A stretch of DNA of 64,000 nucleotides from Streptacidiphilus sp. PB12-B1b. Its GTDB lineage: Bacteria > Actinomycetota > Actinomycetes > Streptomycetales > Streptomycetaceae. The stretch spans positions 806,001-870,000 of the forward strand of contig NZ_CP048405.1 of assembly GCF_014084125.1 (NCBI RefSeq), written 5' to 3'. A program made the translations under genes and the position numbers. Below the pieces are notes generated by a model. That model did not search any database and was not told the origin of the DNA. It saw only the letters and a list, made by a program, of their open reading frames with translations. Below are positions 33,858 to 42,228 of the stretch, in pieces. How positions within the stretch are numbered: the first letter of the stretch is position 1; each line of letters starts with the position of its first letter.

Positions 33858-35296
33858 GCCCCGGCCCCCCGCAGCGCGCCGGCGGGCCGGGCGGGCTGGG
33901 CGGTGGGGGTGGTGCCGCTCGGGTCGGCCTCGATCGGGGCCGGGGTGTCCGGTGTGTCCGGTGCGTCGAGGGCGTCCGTTGTGTTCGTTGTGTCCGGGGT
34001 CTGGAGGCCGCCCGGGCGCAGCGGGAGGTCGGCGGCGACCCGGAAGCCGCCCCAGGGGTCGCGTCCGGCGGTCAGCGTGCCGCCGACGACGGCCGCGCGC
34101 TCGCGCATGCCGGTCAGCCCGTGCCCGGTGCCGTGGCCGTGGCCGGGGTAGCTGCGCAGCGGCGCGGTGCGGCCGTCGTCCTCGATCCGGATCGCCAGCC
34201 GGTCGGCGTCGAAGTACAGCTGGAGCCGGGCGGTCGGTACGGCGGCGTGCTTGCTCACGTTGGTCAGCGACTCCTGGACGATCCGGTACGCGGTCAGGTC
34301 GACGGCGGGCGGCAGCGGCCGTACCCCGCCGACCTGCTCCAGCGTGACGTGCAGCCCGGCCCGGGCGAAGGAGGCGAGCAGCTCGGGCAGCTGGTCCAGG
34401 CCGGGCGCGGGCTCCAGCGGCGCGCTCGGGTCCTCGGACTGGCGTAGCAGGCCGACGGTGGCCTTGAGCTCCTGCAGGGCGTCGTGGCTGGAGTCGCGGA
34501 TGTGCTCCAGGGCCGCGCGCACCGGCGCCGGGATCTCGTCGGCGAGGTGGACGGCCACCCCGGCCTGGGCGTTGATCAGCGCGATGTGGTGGGCGACGAC
34601 GTCGTGCAGCTCGCGGGCGATCCGGATGCGGTCCTCGGCGACCCGGCGGCGGGCCTCCTCCTCGCGGGTGCGCTCGGCCCGCTCGGCGCGCTCCTTGATC
34701 GCGGCGATGTAGGCGCGGCGCGAGCGGACGGCGTCCCCGGCCGCCGCCGCCATGCCGGTCCAGGCGACCACGCTGAGCTTCTGCGGCTCCAGCCACGATC
34801 CGGGCGCGAGGACCATCTGCGAGGCCACCAGGACGACGGCGGCGGCGGTCGCGCCCATCCAGGCGGTGCGCCGATCGGTGTGCAGTGCCAGACCGCAGAG
34901 GGCGGCCAGCACCGGTGACAGCAGCACCGGCTCCAGGCCGTAGCCGAGCAGCGTGTAGGCGATGGCACAGCCGACGGTGACGGCCACGGTGGCCCGGGGC
35001 CGACGGCACTGGGCCGTCAGCACGCCGCAGGCGATGGCCGCGACGACGACGGTGGCGGGGTGGATCGAGCCCAAGGTGGGCAGGGCGTGCCGGGAGGGCC
35101 GGGCGGACATCGCCGACGCCGCCACCGACAGCACGAACAGCAGCAGCACGCCGAGGCGGTCGGCCAGGGTGGTTCGCCGGGCGGTCTGCCGCCGCACCGC
35201 GTCTACCGCGCCCATGCCCGCGTCCGTGCCTGCCGCTGCTGGGGCGTCTGCTCGGGCGCCTGCGCCTGCGCCGCTCCGATCCCGTCCATCCCGCAA
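33854..35296 (-). CDS. Sensor histidine kinase (HisKA_3)
   Basis: 480 residues. Several hydrophobic helices occupy residues about 45-180 (no large extracellular loop), followed by a coiled helical part, the dimerisation/phosphoacceptor motif IARELHDVVAHHIALI (His about residue 240), and an HATPase domain with LTNVSKHA (N-box) and HGLTGMRERA (G-box). A hydrophilic Thr/Asp/Pro tail of about 70 residues with repeated DTPDTP-like units follows the ATPase domain; this is unusual. The most upstream start is retained, but a start at the internal Met near residue 28 is possible. It forms a two-component system with the overlapping regulator gene. Confidence 0.92.
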   Translation of the reverse strand: MRDGRDRSGAGAGARADAPAAAGTDAGMGAVDAVRRQTARRTTLADRLGVLLLFVLSVAASAMSARPSRHALPTLGSIHPATVVVAAIACGVLTAQCRRPRATVAVTVGCAIAYTLLGYGLEPVLLSPVLAALCGLALHTDRRTAWMGATAAAVVLVASQMVLAPGSWLEPQKLSVVAWTGMAAAAGDAVRSRRAYIAAIKERAERAERTREEEARRRVAEDRIRIARELHDVVAHHIALINAQAGVAVHLADEIPAPVRAALEHIRDSSHDALQELKATVGLLRQSEDPSAPLEPAPGLDQLPELLASFARAGLHVTLEQVGGVRPLPPAVDLTAYRIVQESLTNVSKHAAVPTARLQLYFDADRLAIRIEDDGRTAPLRSYPGHGHGTGHGLTGMRERAAVVGGTLTAGRDPWGGFRVAADLPLRPGGLQTPDTTNTTDALDAPDTPDTPAPIEADPSGTTPTAQPARPAGALRGAGA

Positions 35297-35438
35297 CGGT
35301 ACGGCCCCCGCGCTGCTCCGGACGTCGTCCGGGGACGGTAGCCGGGCTGTACGGCGGCTGCGGTACGCGCGGGGTGGCGCCTCCGCGTCCCCGGACCTGC
35401 CGTCCGGGCCCGGCGTCCCGGCGCTGGGGCACGGACAG

Positions 35439-35463
35439 AAAACATGAGCATGGCTCTTGTTTT
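35439..35463. promoter_or_regulatory. AT-rich operator-like palindrome in the divergent kinase/esterase region
   Basis: AAAACATGAGC-ATG-GCTCTTGTTTT, 11-bp arms with one mismatch, in an otherwise very GC-rich region, 106 bp before the esterase start and 142 bp before the kinase start. Possible protein-binding site; the regulator is unknown. Confidence 0.4.
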
Positions 35464-35569
35464 GTTACCCACTGGTACCTAGCATCTGAGGCCGATCGAC
35501 GCAGTGCCACCGCTCCGCACCGCCTGGTCCATCCACCCGGCGGTCCCCCCGCCTCACCAGGAGCCATGC

Positions 35570-37234
35570 GTGACCAGATCCGTACTAGGGCGGGCCGCCG
35601 TGCTCACCGCGGCCGCCCTCATCGGGGCGTTCGGCCTCACCGGGGCCCCGGCCCTCGCCAGCACGCCGACCGTTGCCACCGGCAGCACCGCCACGACGAC
35701 CAGCGCAGCCGCCCGTACGCCGGCCATCGTCGCGCTGGGCGACAGCGCCATCTCGGGCGAAGGCGCGGGCACCGACACCGACGACGGCTACGTCGCCGGA
35801 ACCGACGGGCCCACCAACTTCTGCCACCGCAGCACCTCGTCGGAGATCTTCGACACCGGCCTGTCCGGGGTCACCGACGTCGACCTCGCCTGTTCCGGCG
35901 CGCAGACCGGCGATCTGGTGAGCGATCCCACCCTGGCCAAGATCACCGGCTCCGGCAGCGGCGACTTCGGCGAGCCCAAGCAGGACGCCGAACTCGCTCA
36001 GACCGCCGCCCAGTACCAGGTCAAGATGGTCGTGGTCACCATCGGCGCCAATGACGACTTCGACTTCAGCGGCATCATGGAGAGCTGCCTCGGACAGTAC
36101 TTCCCGATCCCGCAGTCCGAGGGCTGCCGCGACACCATCGGCAGTGCGACCATCACCGCGCGCGCCAAGGCCGTCATCCCGAAGATCGAGGCCGCGCTCA
36201 CCGACGTCCGGCAGACCATGCGCACCGCCGGCTACGCCGACGGCTCCTACCAGCTGGTCATGCAGTCCTACTTCACCCCGATCACCCCGGACATCCGCAG
36301 CAACAGCTACGCCACCAAGGTCGCCGACGGCTGCCCGGCCTTCCCGGAGGACCTCGCCTGGGGCCACAACTGGGTCGTCCCGCAGCTGGACGACGCCCTG
36401 CGGACCGCCGCCGAGGCCGTACCGGGCGTGCGCTTCCTCGACCAGCGCCGGGTCAGCTACGGCCACGAGGTCTGCGCCGAGATGACCACCTCGCCGTACG
36501 AGTACACCAACGGCGACGTGATCGACACCAGCGAGCTCACCCGCAACGGCTGCGACTACTCCATCGGCATCCTCGGCCTGTGCGAGGACGAGATCCGGCA
36601 GTCGTACCACCTGCGCGTCGCCGGCTACAAGGGCGAGGGCGCCTGCCTCGGCGAGTTCTACGCCGCCCCCTCCCAGCAGGAGGCGTACTGCACCCTGGAC
36701 CAGGGCGACGGCACGACCATCGAGCCGCTGACGGCCGGCCAGCCGTTCAACGACGCCCCGCAGGACGGCGCCTGGTTCCAGCTCACCAACCACGCCACCG
36801 GGCAGGTCCTCGACTTCTCCGGCGGCGGCAGCTACGGCGACAGCACCAACGGCCGCCAGGCGATCACCTATCCGGCGGACGGCGGGCTGAACCAGTCGTT
36901 CGTCTTCGAGGCCAAGCCGGGCGGCAGCTACGAGCTGGACTTCAGCGGCAACCGCGACATGTGCCTGGACGCCACCGGCGCCTCCACCGCCGCCGGAACC
37001 GCGCTGGAGCAGTGGGGCTGCAACGGCGGCGGCAACCAGCACTGGGTGCTGGAGCCCGCGGGCAACGGCCTCTACAAGGTCGCCGACTCGCAGAACACGG
37101 GCATGGTCGCCACCCTCGGCACCAGCGCCGTCACCGACTCCAGCGGCAACCCGGTCACCACCCTGCAAGCGGACACCGGCGCCCCCGGCCAACTGTGGCA
37201 GCTCACCCTCCTGGGCATCGTCTACCTCGGCTGA
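35570..37234 (+). CDS. Secreted SGNH-type esterase/lipase with C-terminal ricin-type lectin domain
   Basis: 554 residues. A Sec signal peptide ends near ALAST (about residue 28). The SGNH hydrolase domain has GDSAISGEG (block I, nucleophile Ser about residue 58), GANDDF (block III, about 158) and a late His candidate in SYHLRVAGY. About 14 Cys suggest disulfides. From about residue 395 a ricin-B-like lectin follows with QLTNHATGQVLDFSGG, CLDATGAS and two QxW-type motifs (NQHWVLEP, GQLWQLTL). GTG at 35570 follows AGGAGCC and fits the signal peptide; twenty-two upstream codons are rejected. Likely hydrolyses ester bonds in polysaccharides or lipids; the lectin would target it to glycans. Confidence 0.92.
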   Translation: MTRSVLGRAAVLTAAALIGAFGLTGAPALASTPTVATGSTATTTSAAARTPAIVALGDSAISGEGAGTDTDDGYVAGTDGPTNFCHRSTSSEIFDTGLSGVTDVDLACSGAQTGDLVSDPTLAKITGSGSGDFGEPKQDAELAQTAAQYQVKMVVVTIGANDDFDFSGIMESCLGQYFPIPQSEGCRDTIGSATITARAKAVIPKIEAALTDVRQTMRTAGYADGSYQLVMQSYFTPITPDIRSNSYATKVADGCPAFPEDLAWGHNWVVPQLDDALRTAAEAVPGVRFLDQRRVSYGHEVCAEMTTSPYEYTNGDVIDTSELTRNGCDYSIGILGLCEDEIRQSYHLRVAGYKGEGACLGEFYAAPSQQEAYCTLDQGDGTTIEPLTAGQPFNDAPQDGAWFQLTNHATGQVLDFSGGGSYGDSTNGRQAITYPADGGLNQSFVFEAKPGGSYELDFSGNRDMCLDATGASTAAGTALEQWGCNGGGNQHWVLEPAGNGLYKVADSQNTGMVATLGTSAVTDSSGNPVTTLQADTGAPGQLWQLTLLGIVYLG

Positions 37235-37328
37235 CCCCGGCTGAGCCGAGTCCGTCCTGATCCGGGGCGTGCGGCGCGCGAACTCCCTCCGCGCGCCGTA
37301 CGTCTCGCGCCATTTTGCCATTCCTTTA

Positions 37329-37355
37329 CAACCGGGTCCGCCGCTGCGTCGTCTC
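37329..37355 (+). promoter_or_regulatory. ECF-type promoter (CAACC-N16-CGTCTC) before the DUF4232/sortase genes
   Basis: CAACC at 37329-37333, then exactly 16 bp, then CGTCTC at 37350-37355, 72 bp before the ATG. The same boxes with the same spacing occur at 39135-39161 before the ECF sigma gene of this cluster. CAAC/CGTC boxes are the usual form of ECF promoters. Confidence 0.6.
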
Positions 37356-37427
37356 TCCGCACGATCTGAACAACGGTCAGCCCACGCCCCCAGCGGGTCG
37401 GGCCGACCCGACGAGAGAGAGCTACCC

Positions 37428-38291
37428 ATGCGCACAACCACCCTCGCCGCCGGGGCCCTGGCCTGCACCGCTGTGGTGCTCGGCGCCGCCCCGGCCATGG
37501 CCGCCGCCCCCGCGTCCGCCTCCTCCGCCGCGAAGACGCCCGCGTGCGCGACCTCGCAGCTGACGGCGTCCCTCGGCGGCAGCGACGCGGGCGCGGGCAA
37601 CCTGTACCGCTACCTGCTGCTGACCAACCACAGCGGCACCACCTGCGACGTCGCCGGATTCCCCGGCCTGTCCCTGCTGGACTCCCACGGCAAGGAGATC
37701 GGCGCCCCCGCCGTCTTCGACCACAACATCTCCTACACGGCGGTCGCCGTCCGCCCCGGACAGACCGTCAGCGACACCATCCACACCCTCAACTCCGGCG
37801 CCACCCCGTGCCAGGGCACCTCCACCAGCCTGCGCATCTACCCGCCGGCCAACAAGGCCGCGCTGGTCATCCCCGGCAAGGTCATGCTCTGCGGCAACCA
37901 GCTCAGCGTCAGCCCCTTCGCGGCGGGCACCACCGGCAACCCGTCCAACAGCGGCACCACCGTCACCCCCATCAGCGCGGCCTCGGGATCGCCGACCCCC
38001 GCCCCGAGCAGCGGTGGCGGAGCCGGGAGCGGGACCGGGGCGTCCGCCGCCCCGGCCACGCCCACGCCCAGCAGTGCCGGCAGCGGGACGGGCGCGGCCC
38101 CGGCCTCCTCCGCCTCCCCCGCCTCGGGCCAGGTCGGCGTCGTGCCGTCGGGCGCGCCCGACACCGGCGTGCCGCCGATCGGCGGGTCCAGCAACGAGAC
38201 CGGCCTGATCGCCGGTGCCTGCGCGATCGGCGCGGCGCTCCTCGGCGGCGCCGGCTTCATGCTGCGCCGCAGGTCGCAGGCGCGGGGCTGA
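37428..38291 (+). CDS. Secreted DUF4232 protein with sortase-type C-terminal anchor
   Basis: 287 residues: signal peptide (residues 1-25, ending AMAAAP), DUF4232 domain (about 37-165) with CATSQLTASLGGSDAGAGNL and three further Cys in SGTTCDVAGFPG, CQGTSTSLRIYPP and VMLCGNQL, which can form two disulfides. A long Ser/Pro/Ala/Gly stalk (about 170-240) follows, then GAPDTG (about 242-247), a hydrophobic helix, and RRRSQARG. The last three elements mimic a sortase sorting signal in which the usual LPxTG or LAxTG is replaced by APDTG. The next gene encodes a sortase, supporting wall anchoring. DUF4232 function is unknown. ATG follows CGAGAGAGAGC. Confidence 0.88.
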   Translation: MRTTTLAAGALACTAVVLGAAPAMAAAPASASSAAKTPACATSQLTASLGGSDAGAGNLYRYLLLTNHSGTTCDVAGFPGLSLLDSHGKEIGAPAVFDHNISYTAVAVRPGQTVSDTIHTLNSGATPCQGTSTSLRIYPPANKAALVIPGKVMLCGNQLSVSPFAAGTTGNPSNSGTTVTPISAASGSPTPAPSSGGGAGSGTGASAAPATPTPSSAGSGTGAAPASSASPASGQVGVVPSGAPDTGVPPIGGSSNETGLIAGACAIGAALLGGAGFMLRRRSQARG

Positions 38292-38294
38292 CTG

Positions 38295-39110
38295 TTGCGG
38301 CCGAGCAGGAGCAGGAGTGAGCCGGACCGCCCCGGCGGCGGTGTCCGTTCCGCGGGCGATCCGACGGCCGACGGCCTGACGTCCGGCAGTCCGACGCGTC
38401 GGGGTTCGGGTTCGCGTTCGGGCCCGGGGCCGGGTTTGGGCCCGGGCCCGGATCGGGGCCGGGGTGCGGGTCGGCGCGGGCGTCGGTCGGCGGCTGCTGG
38501 CGCGCTGCTGGCGGTGGTCCTCGCGGTGGCGCAGCTCTCCGGCTGCGCCTCCGGGAGCTCCGGCGCCGGTGCCCCCGTCGGCGCCCCGGCCCAGGCCGTC
38601 GCACCGCCTGCGGGCCCGCCCTCGGGTGCGCCCGCGCCCAAACCGCTGGCGCGGTCCGTTCCGGTACGGCTGGAGATCCCCGCGATCGGCGTGGACTCGC
38701 CCGTCATCCCGGTCGGGCTGGCTGCGGACGGGACGGTCGGCGTGCCGCCGATCGAGCGGAACGCCCCCGCGGGCTGGTACCAGAACTCGCCCACACCCGG
38801 GCAGCTCGGGCCCTCCGTGATCCTCGGCCATGTGACGGTCGGCCAGTACGGCGACGGCGTCTTCCTGCACCTCGCCCGGCTGGTCGCGGGCGACCGCGTG
38901 GTCCTGGTGCTCCAGGACGGTACGTCGGCGGTGTTCACCGTGGACTCGGTCCAGACCGTCTCCAAGGCGCACTTCCCGACGCAGTCGGTCTACGGCAACG
39001 TCGACCGCCCCGAGCTGCGGCTGATCACCTGCGCGGGCCCGCGCGGGGCCGACGGTCGCGGCTACCCGGACAACACCATCGTCTACGCAGGCCTGGCCTC
39101 GGCGAGTTGA
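38295..39110 (+). CDS. Class F sortase
   Basis: 271 residues. A polar Pro/Gly/Arg head of about 65 residues precedes a membrane/signal segment (about 66-85) ending in LSGC, which could also be a lipobox. The sortase fold follows: VRLEIPAIGVDSPVIPVGL, the catalytic His in VILGHVT (about 178), and the catalytic Cys in LRLITCAGP (about 245). Arrangement fits class F, the actinobacterial type of uncertain substrate choice. The start is uncertain: the TTG at 38295 gives an in-frame product, with no better ATG or GTG ahead of the helix. It lies 3 bp after the DUF4232 gene, whose tail is its probable substrate. Confidence 0.87.
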   Translation: MRPSRSRSEPDRPGGGVRSAGDPTADGLTSGSPTRRGSGSRSGPGPGLGPGPDRGRGAGRRGRRSAAAGALLAVVLAVAQLSGCASGSSGAGAPVGAPAQAVAPPAGPPSGAPAPKPLARSVPVRLEIPAIGVDSPVIPVGLAADGTVGVPPIERNAPAGWYQNSPTPGQLGPSVILGHVTVGQYGDGVFLHLARLVAGDRVVLVLQDGTSAVFTVDSVQTVSKAHFPTQSVYGNVDRPELRLITCAGPRGADGRGYPDNTIVYAGLASAS

Positions 39111-39134
39111 AGTCGTACAGGCACTCGGGCGTCG

Positions 39135-39161
39135 CAACCGAGAACCAGCCGGAACCGTCTC
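39135..39161 (+). promoter_or_regulatory. ECF-type promoter (CAACC-N16-CGTCTC) before the sigma gene
   Basis: CAACC at 39135-39139, 16-bp spacer, CGTCTC at 39156-39161, 53 bp before the sigma start at 39215. Identical boxes and spacing to 37329-37355, so the sigma factor probably activates itself and the sortase operon. Confidence 0.6.
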
Positions 39162-39214
39162 GTCCAGTGAGACCCGCCGAACCGGCGGCGGACCCCTTAC
39201 AGACGAGGAGCACG

Positions 39215-39709
39215 GTGCCCCGGTCGATCCGGTCCGACGAGAGGGAGGCGTCCGAGCTGTTCGCCGCCCTCTACCCGAGGCTGGCCGGCTGGTGCCGCCG
39301 CCTGGTCGACGACGACGGCACGGCCCACGAGGTCGCCTCCGAGGCGTTCACCCGGCTGTGGGCGCGCTGGACCAAGGTCGAGGAGCCGCGCGGATTCCTG
39401 TACGTCACCGCGGCCAACCTGGTCCGCGACCACTGGCGCAAAATGGAGCGCGAACGGCGGGCCGTGCGGCGCGCCACCACGGAGGAACTCGTGAACGACC
39501 GGCAGCGCACGGACGCGGGCGACCCGTCCGTGCGCCTGCTGGTGCAGTCACTGCCTCCGCGGCTGCGCACGCCCGTCCTGCTGTACTACTACGCTGACCT
39601 GCCCGTGCGCGAGGTGTCCGCGCTGATGGGGCGGAACGAGGGAACGGTGAAGGCCGATCTGCACGCAGCCAGGGAACTGCTGCGCGCCAAGCTGGGAGAG
39701 TCGGCATGA
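39215..39709 (+). CDS. ECF-type RNA polymerase sigma factor
   Basis: 164 residues if started at the GTG at 39215, which has GAGGAG five bases upstream; a longer frame back to the sortase stop adds 36 polar residues. Region 2 is seen as ASELFAALYPRLAGWCRRLV and EVASEAFTRLWARW, followed by LYVTAANLVRDHWRK. Region 4 is SLPPRLRTPVLLYYYADLPV and EVSALMGRNEGTVKADLHAA. It directs RNA polymerase to a small regulon, apparently including the DUF4232/sortase genes. Its stop overlaps the start of the membrane DUF4232 gene (ATGA), the usual position of an anti-sigma factor gene. Confidence 0.93.
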   Translation: MPRSIRSDEREASELFAALYPRLAGWCRRLVDDDGTAHEVASEAFTRLWARWTKVEEPRGFLYVTAANLVRDHWRKMERERRAVRRATTEELVNDRQRTDAGDPSVRLLVQSLPPRLRTPVLLYYYADLPVREVSALMGRNEGTVKADLHAARELLRAKLGESA

Positions 39710-40935
39710 CCGCACACCCCGACAACCCGCCCCCCGACGACCCCACCCCCGCCCCACACCAGCCCGCAGGCGGCCCCGCCCCCGACCCCGGCGCGCCCGC
39801 CGCCCCCGGCGTCCCGGCTGACCCCTCCGCCCCCGCTTACCTCGCCGCGCCCGGCACCCCCGGCCTCCCGGCTGACCCGGCTGCGCCCGGCGCGCTGGGT
39901 GTGCCTGCCGCCCCCGCCGCCCCCGGGCCGACCGGCACCCCCGTGGCGCCCGGCACCTCTGGGGCCCCCGGTAACCCCGGCGCCCCCGCCAAACCCGCCC
40001 TCCCAGCCGTCCCGGGCACCCCCGCCGCGCCCGGCTCGACCGGCCTCCCGGCCGATCCGTACGACCTCGGCGGGTGGACGCCCGGGCTGGATCCGGTCGC
40101 GCCGCTGCTCGGGGCACCCGTCGAGCCGCTGCCCGTGCCGGCTGGCTCGTTCGAGCGCATCCGGCGTCGTGCCACGCGTCGCAGACGGGTCCGCGCCGCC
40201 GTCGGCGGGGGAGCCGTCGCCGCTGTCGTCGCCGGATCGCTGTACCTCCTCGGCGTCCCCAGCCACCTCTGGGACGCCGCACCGCCCGTCACCGCCACCG
40301 GCGGCACCCCGCCCGCGCTGGTGCCGCACAGCACCTCCGCCACCCCCACCCCGCCCGCCGTCCAGCACACACCGGCCGCCACCCAGCAGCCGAGCACGTT
40401 CAACACGCCGACCCCGTCCCCGGACGCGGCTCCGGCGAACCCCTCGGAAGGCTCCGGCGCGGCCCCCGCCAGCGTCCCCTCCACCTCGGCCTCGGCCGTT
40501 TCCGGCACCGGGGCCGACGGCCCCCTGTGCGCCAGCTCGCAGCTGACAGCGTCCCTCGGCGGCAGCGACGCGGGCGCGGGCAACCTGTACCGGTACCTGC
40601 TGCTCACCAACAACGGCAGCACGAGCTGTTTGGTGAGCGGATTCCCCGGCCTGTCGCTGCTGGACGCCCAGGGCGGCGTGCTCGGCGCGCCCGCGACCTT
40701 CGACCACACCTACACGTACGCACCGGTGGAGCTCGCGCCGGGACAGACGGCCAGCGACACCATCCACACCCTCAACGCCGGAGCCACCACCTGTCAGGGC
40801 ACCTCCACCAGCCTGCGCATCTACCCGCCGGGCAACAAGGCCGCACTGGTCATCCCGGGCGCGGTCATGCTCTGCGGCAACCTCCTGACCGTCACGCCCT
40901 TCACCTCAGGCACCACCGGCAACCCGCCCTCCTGA
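39706..40935 (+). CDS. Membrane DUF4232 protein in anti-sigma position
   Basis: 409 residues. The N-terminal cytoplasmic 145 residues consist of collagen-like Pro/Gly/Ala repeats (PGTPGLPADPAAPG style), then FERIRRRATRRRRVRA, one transmembrane helix (about 165-184), a Thr/Pro/Ser stalk, and an extracellular DUF4232 domain (about 273-405) starting CASSQLTASLGGSDAGAGNL. That domain is almost identical, also in DNA, to the one in the secreted protein at 37428. Start overlaps the sigma gene stop, so coupling is certain. The cytoplasmic part lacks a recognisable zinc anti-sigma domain; an anti-sigma role is inferred from position and topology only. Confidence 0.85.
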   Translation: MTAHPDNPPPDDPTPAPHQPAGGPAPDPGAPAAPGVPADPSAPAYLAAPGTPGLPADPAAPGALGVPAAPAAPGPTGTPVAPGTSGAPGNPGAPAKPALPAVPGTPAAPGSTGLPADPYDLGGWTPGLDPVAPLLGAPVEPLPVPAGSFERIRRRATRRRRVRAAVGGGAVAAVVAGSLYLLGVPSHLWDAAPPVTATGGTPPALVPHSTSATPTPPAVQHTPAATQQPSTFNTPTPSPDAAPANPSEGSGAAPASVPSTSASAVSGTGADGPLCASSQLTASLGGSDAGAGNLYRYLLLTNNGSTSCLVSGFPGLSLLDAQGGVLGAPATFDHTYTYAPVELAPGQTASDTIHTLNAGATTCQGTSTSLRIYPPGNKAALVIPGAVMLCGNLLTVTPFTSGTTGNPPS

Positions 40936-41258
40936 CCCACCGGCCCGTCGCCACCCGTGAGCCCTCCTGACCCCGTCCGCCTGCCGCCTACTGCCGCCCG
41001 CGTGCCGCCGCCGTCCGGGCCATCCATCACCCGACCCACCCCACCTGCCTGGACCCTGTGCCGCGCCAATCCCTCGGCCGTCCAGCCCCGCCGTCCGTCC
41101 GCGCCTCCGTCCCCGGGCCGCCCGCCGCCCTGACGGCGCGTCGTCCCGCACCACCCCCCAGGGCCACGACCCCCGCGCGGCACGCGCCCGCCCCCAACTG
41201 GCCGAAGGCGACCGTCCACCGCGCGCGCCCGGGGCCGACCGCTCCTAGGGTCGAGGAC
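40936..41258. other. 323-bp interval, nothing recognised
   Basis: Very GC-rich and Pro/Arg-coding in all frames, with no credible gene, hairpin or operator seen. It should hold the promoter of the NAD(P)-binding protein gene at 41259. Confidence 0.3.
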
Positions 41259-41918
41259 ATGCGCATCGTCATCGCGGGTGGACACGGTCAGATCGCCCTG
41301 CTGCTGGAGAGGATCCTCGCCGAGCGCGGGGACACCCCCGTCGGCCTGATCCGCAGCGCCGAGCAGGCCGACGACCTGCACGCCTGCGGAGCCGAATCGC
41401 TCCTGTGCGACCTGGAGTCGGTCGGCGTCGACCAGTTGGCGGCGCAGTTGGCCGGCGCGGATGCTGCGGTCTTCGCAGCCGGGGCCGGAGGCCGGGGCGG
41501 GGCCGGACGCACCCAGGCCGTGGACCAGGGCGGCGCGGTGCTGTTCGCCGAGGCCGCCGAACGGGCGGGGATCCGGCGGCTCGTCCAGCTCTCCTCCATG
41601 GGCGCCGACCGCGAGCCGTCGCCCGACACCGACCCGGGCTTCGCCTCCTACCTGCGCGCCAAGGCTGCCGCCGACGAGGACCTGGCCACCCGCACCCACA
41701 TGGACTGGACGATCCTTCGCCCGGGCCACCTGACGGATGCCCCCGGCACCGGCCTCGTCACCCTGGCCCCGCACACCGGCGTGGGCTCGGTCCCGAGGCA
41801 GGACGTCGCCGCCGTCATCGCCCACCTGCTGCAGACCCCGGCCACCGCCGGTCTCGCCCTGGAACTCATCAGCGGCGACACCCCCGTAGAAGCAGCCGTC
41901 CACTCCGCCACCCCCTGA
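41259..41918 (+). CDS. NAD(P)-binding Rossmann protein (NmrA/SDR-a5-like)
   Basis: 219 residues with the dinucleotide-binding start MRIVIAGGHGQIALLLERIL (GxxGxxA/G), GADAAVFAAGAG after the fourth strand, VQLSSMGAD in place of the catalytic Ser region, and DWTILRPGHLTD, a hallmark of atypical SDRs acting on NAD(P)H-linked stress or sugar modification. The Tyr-x-x-x-Lys pair appears as YLRAKAAAD, where Lys is present. ATG at 41259 follows GAGGAC and begins the Rossmann strand; the longer upstream frame is low-complexity. Function otherwise unknown. It is the last chromosomal gene before the tRNA. Confidence 0.85.
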   Translation: MRIVIAGGHGQIALLLERILAERGDTPVGLIRSAEQADDLHACGAESLLCDLESVGVDQLAAQLAGADAAVFAAGAGGRGGAGRTQAVDQGGAVLFAEAAERAGIRRLVQLSSMGADREPSPDTDPGFASYLRAKAAADEDLATRTHMDWTILRPGHLTDAPGTGLVTLAPHTGVGSVPRQDVAAVIAHLLQTPATAGLALELISGDTPVEAAVHSATP

Positions 41919-42155
41919 GACCCACCCGTCCCCGCCCCCGCACCGAACCCCACGGCAGCCGCCCAGCCCAGCCGCCCAGCGCCCCCTCGCCCCCCGAACG
42001 GGCCGACCCCGCCGAGCCGCCGCCGCGTTCCCGCACACCCCACAGCGGCTGCGGGCTGTCCGTCGTGCCCACACAAGATCAGCCGAACCTGCACACGGAC
42101 CCAGCCCCGGACCGGGTACGCTGTTCCTCGGCCGCCTCACAGCAGCCAACCGCCC

Positions 42156-42228
42156 GCCTCAGTAGCTCAGGGGATAGAGCACGGCTCTCCTAAAGCCGGT
42201 GTCGCAGGTTCGAATCCTGCCTGGGGCA
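42156..42228 (+). tRNA. tRNA-Arg (anticodon CCT)
   Basis: 73-nt cloverleaf: acceptor GCCTCAG (42156-42162) pairs with CTGGGGC (42221-42227, one T-G pair), D-arm AGCTCAGGGGATAGAGC, anticodon loop CTCCTAA with CCT, T-arm CAGGTTCGAATCCTG, discriminator A. CCA is not encoded. The 3' part from 42187 is repeated at 55671, marking it as an integration site. The gene is intact here, so the repeat at 55671 is only the displaced 3' fragment. Confidence 0.97.

Noticed and set aside
37428-40935. Adhesive pilus locus
   Set aside because: Only one sortase and one anchored candidate are present, with no pilin motif or CNA-type repeat, so a pilus assignment is not supported.
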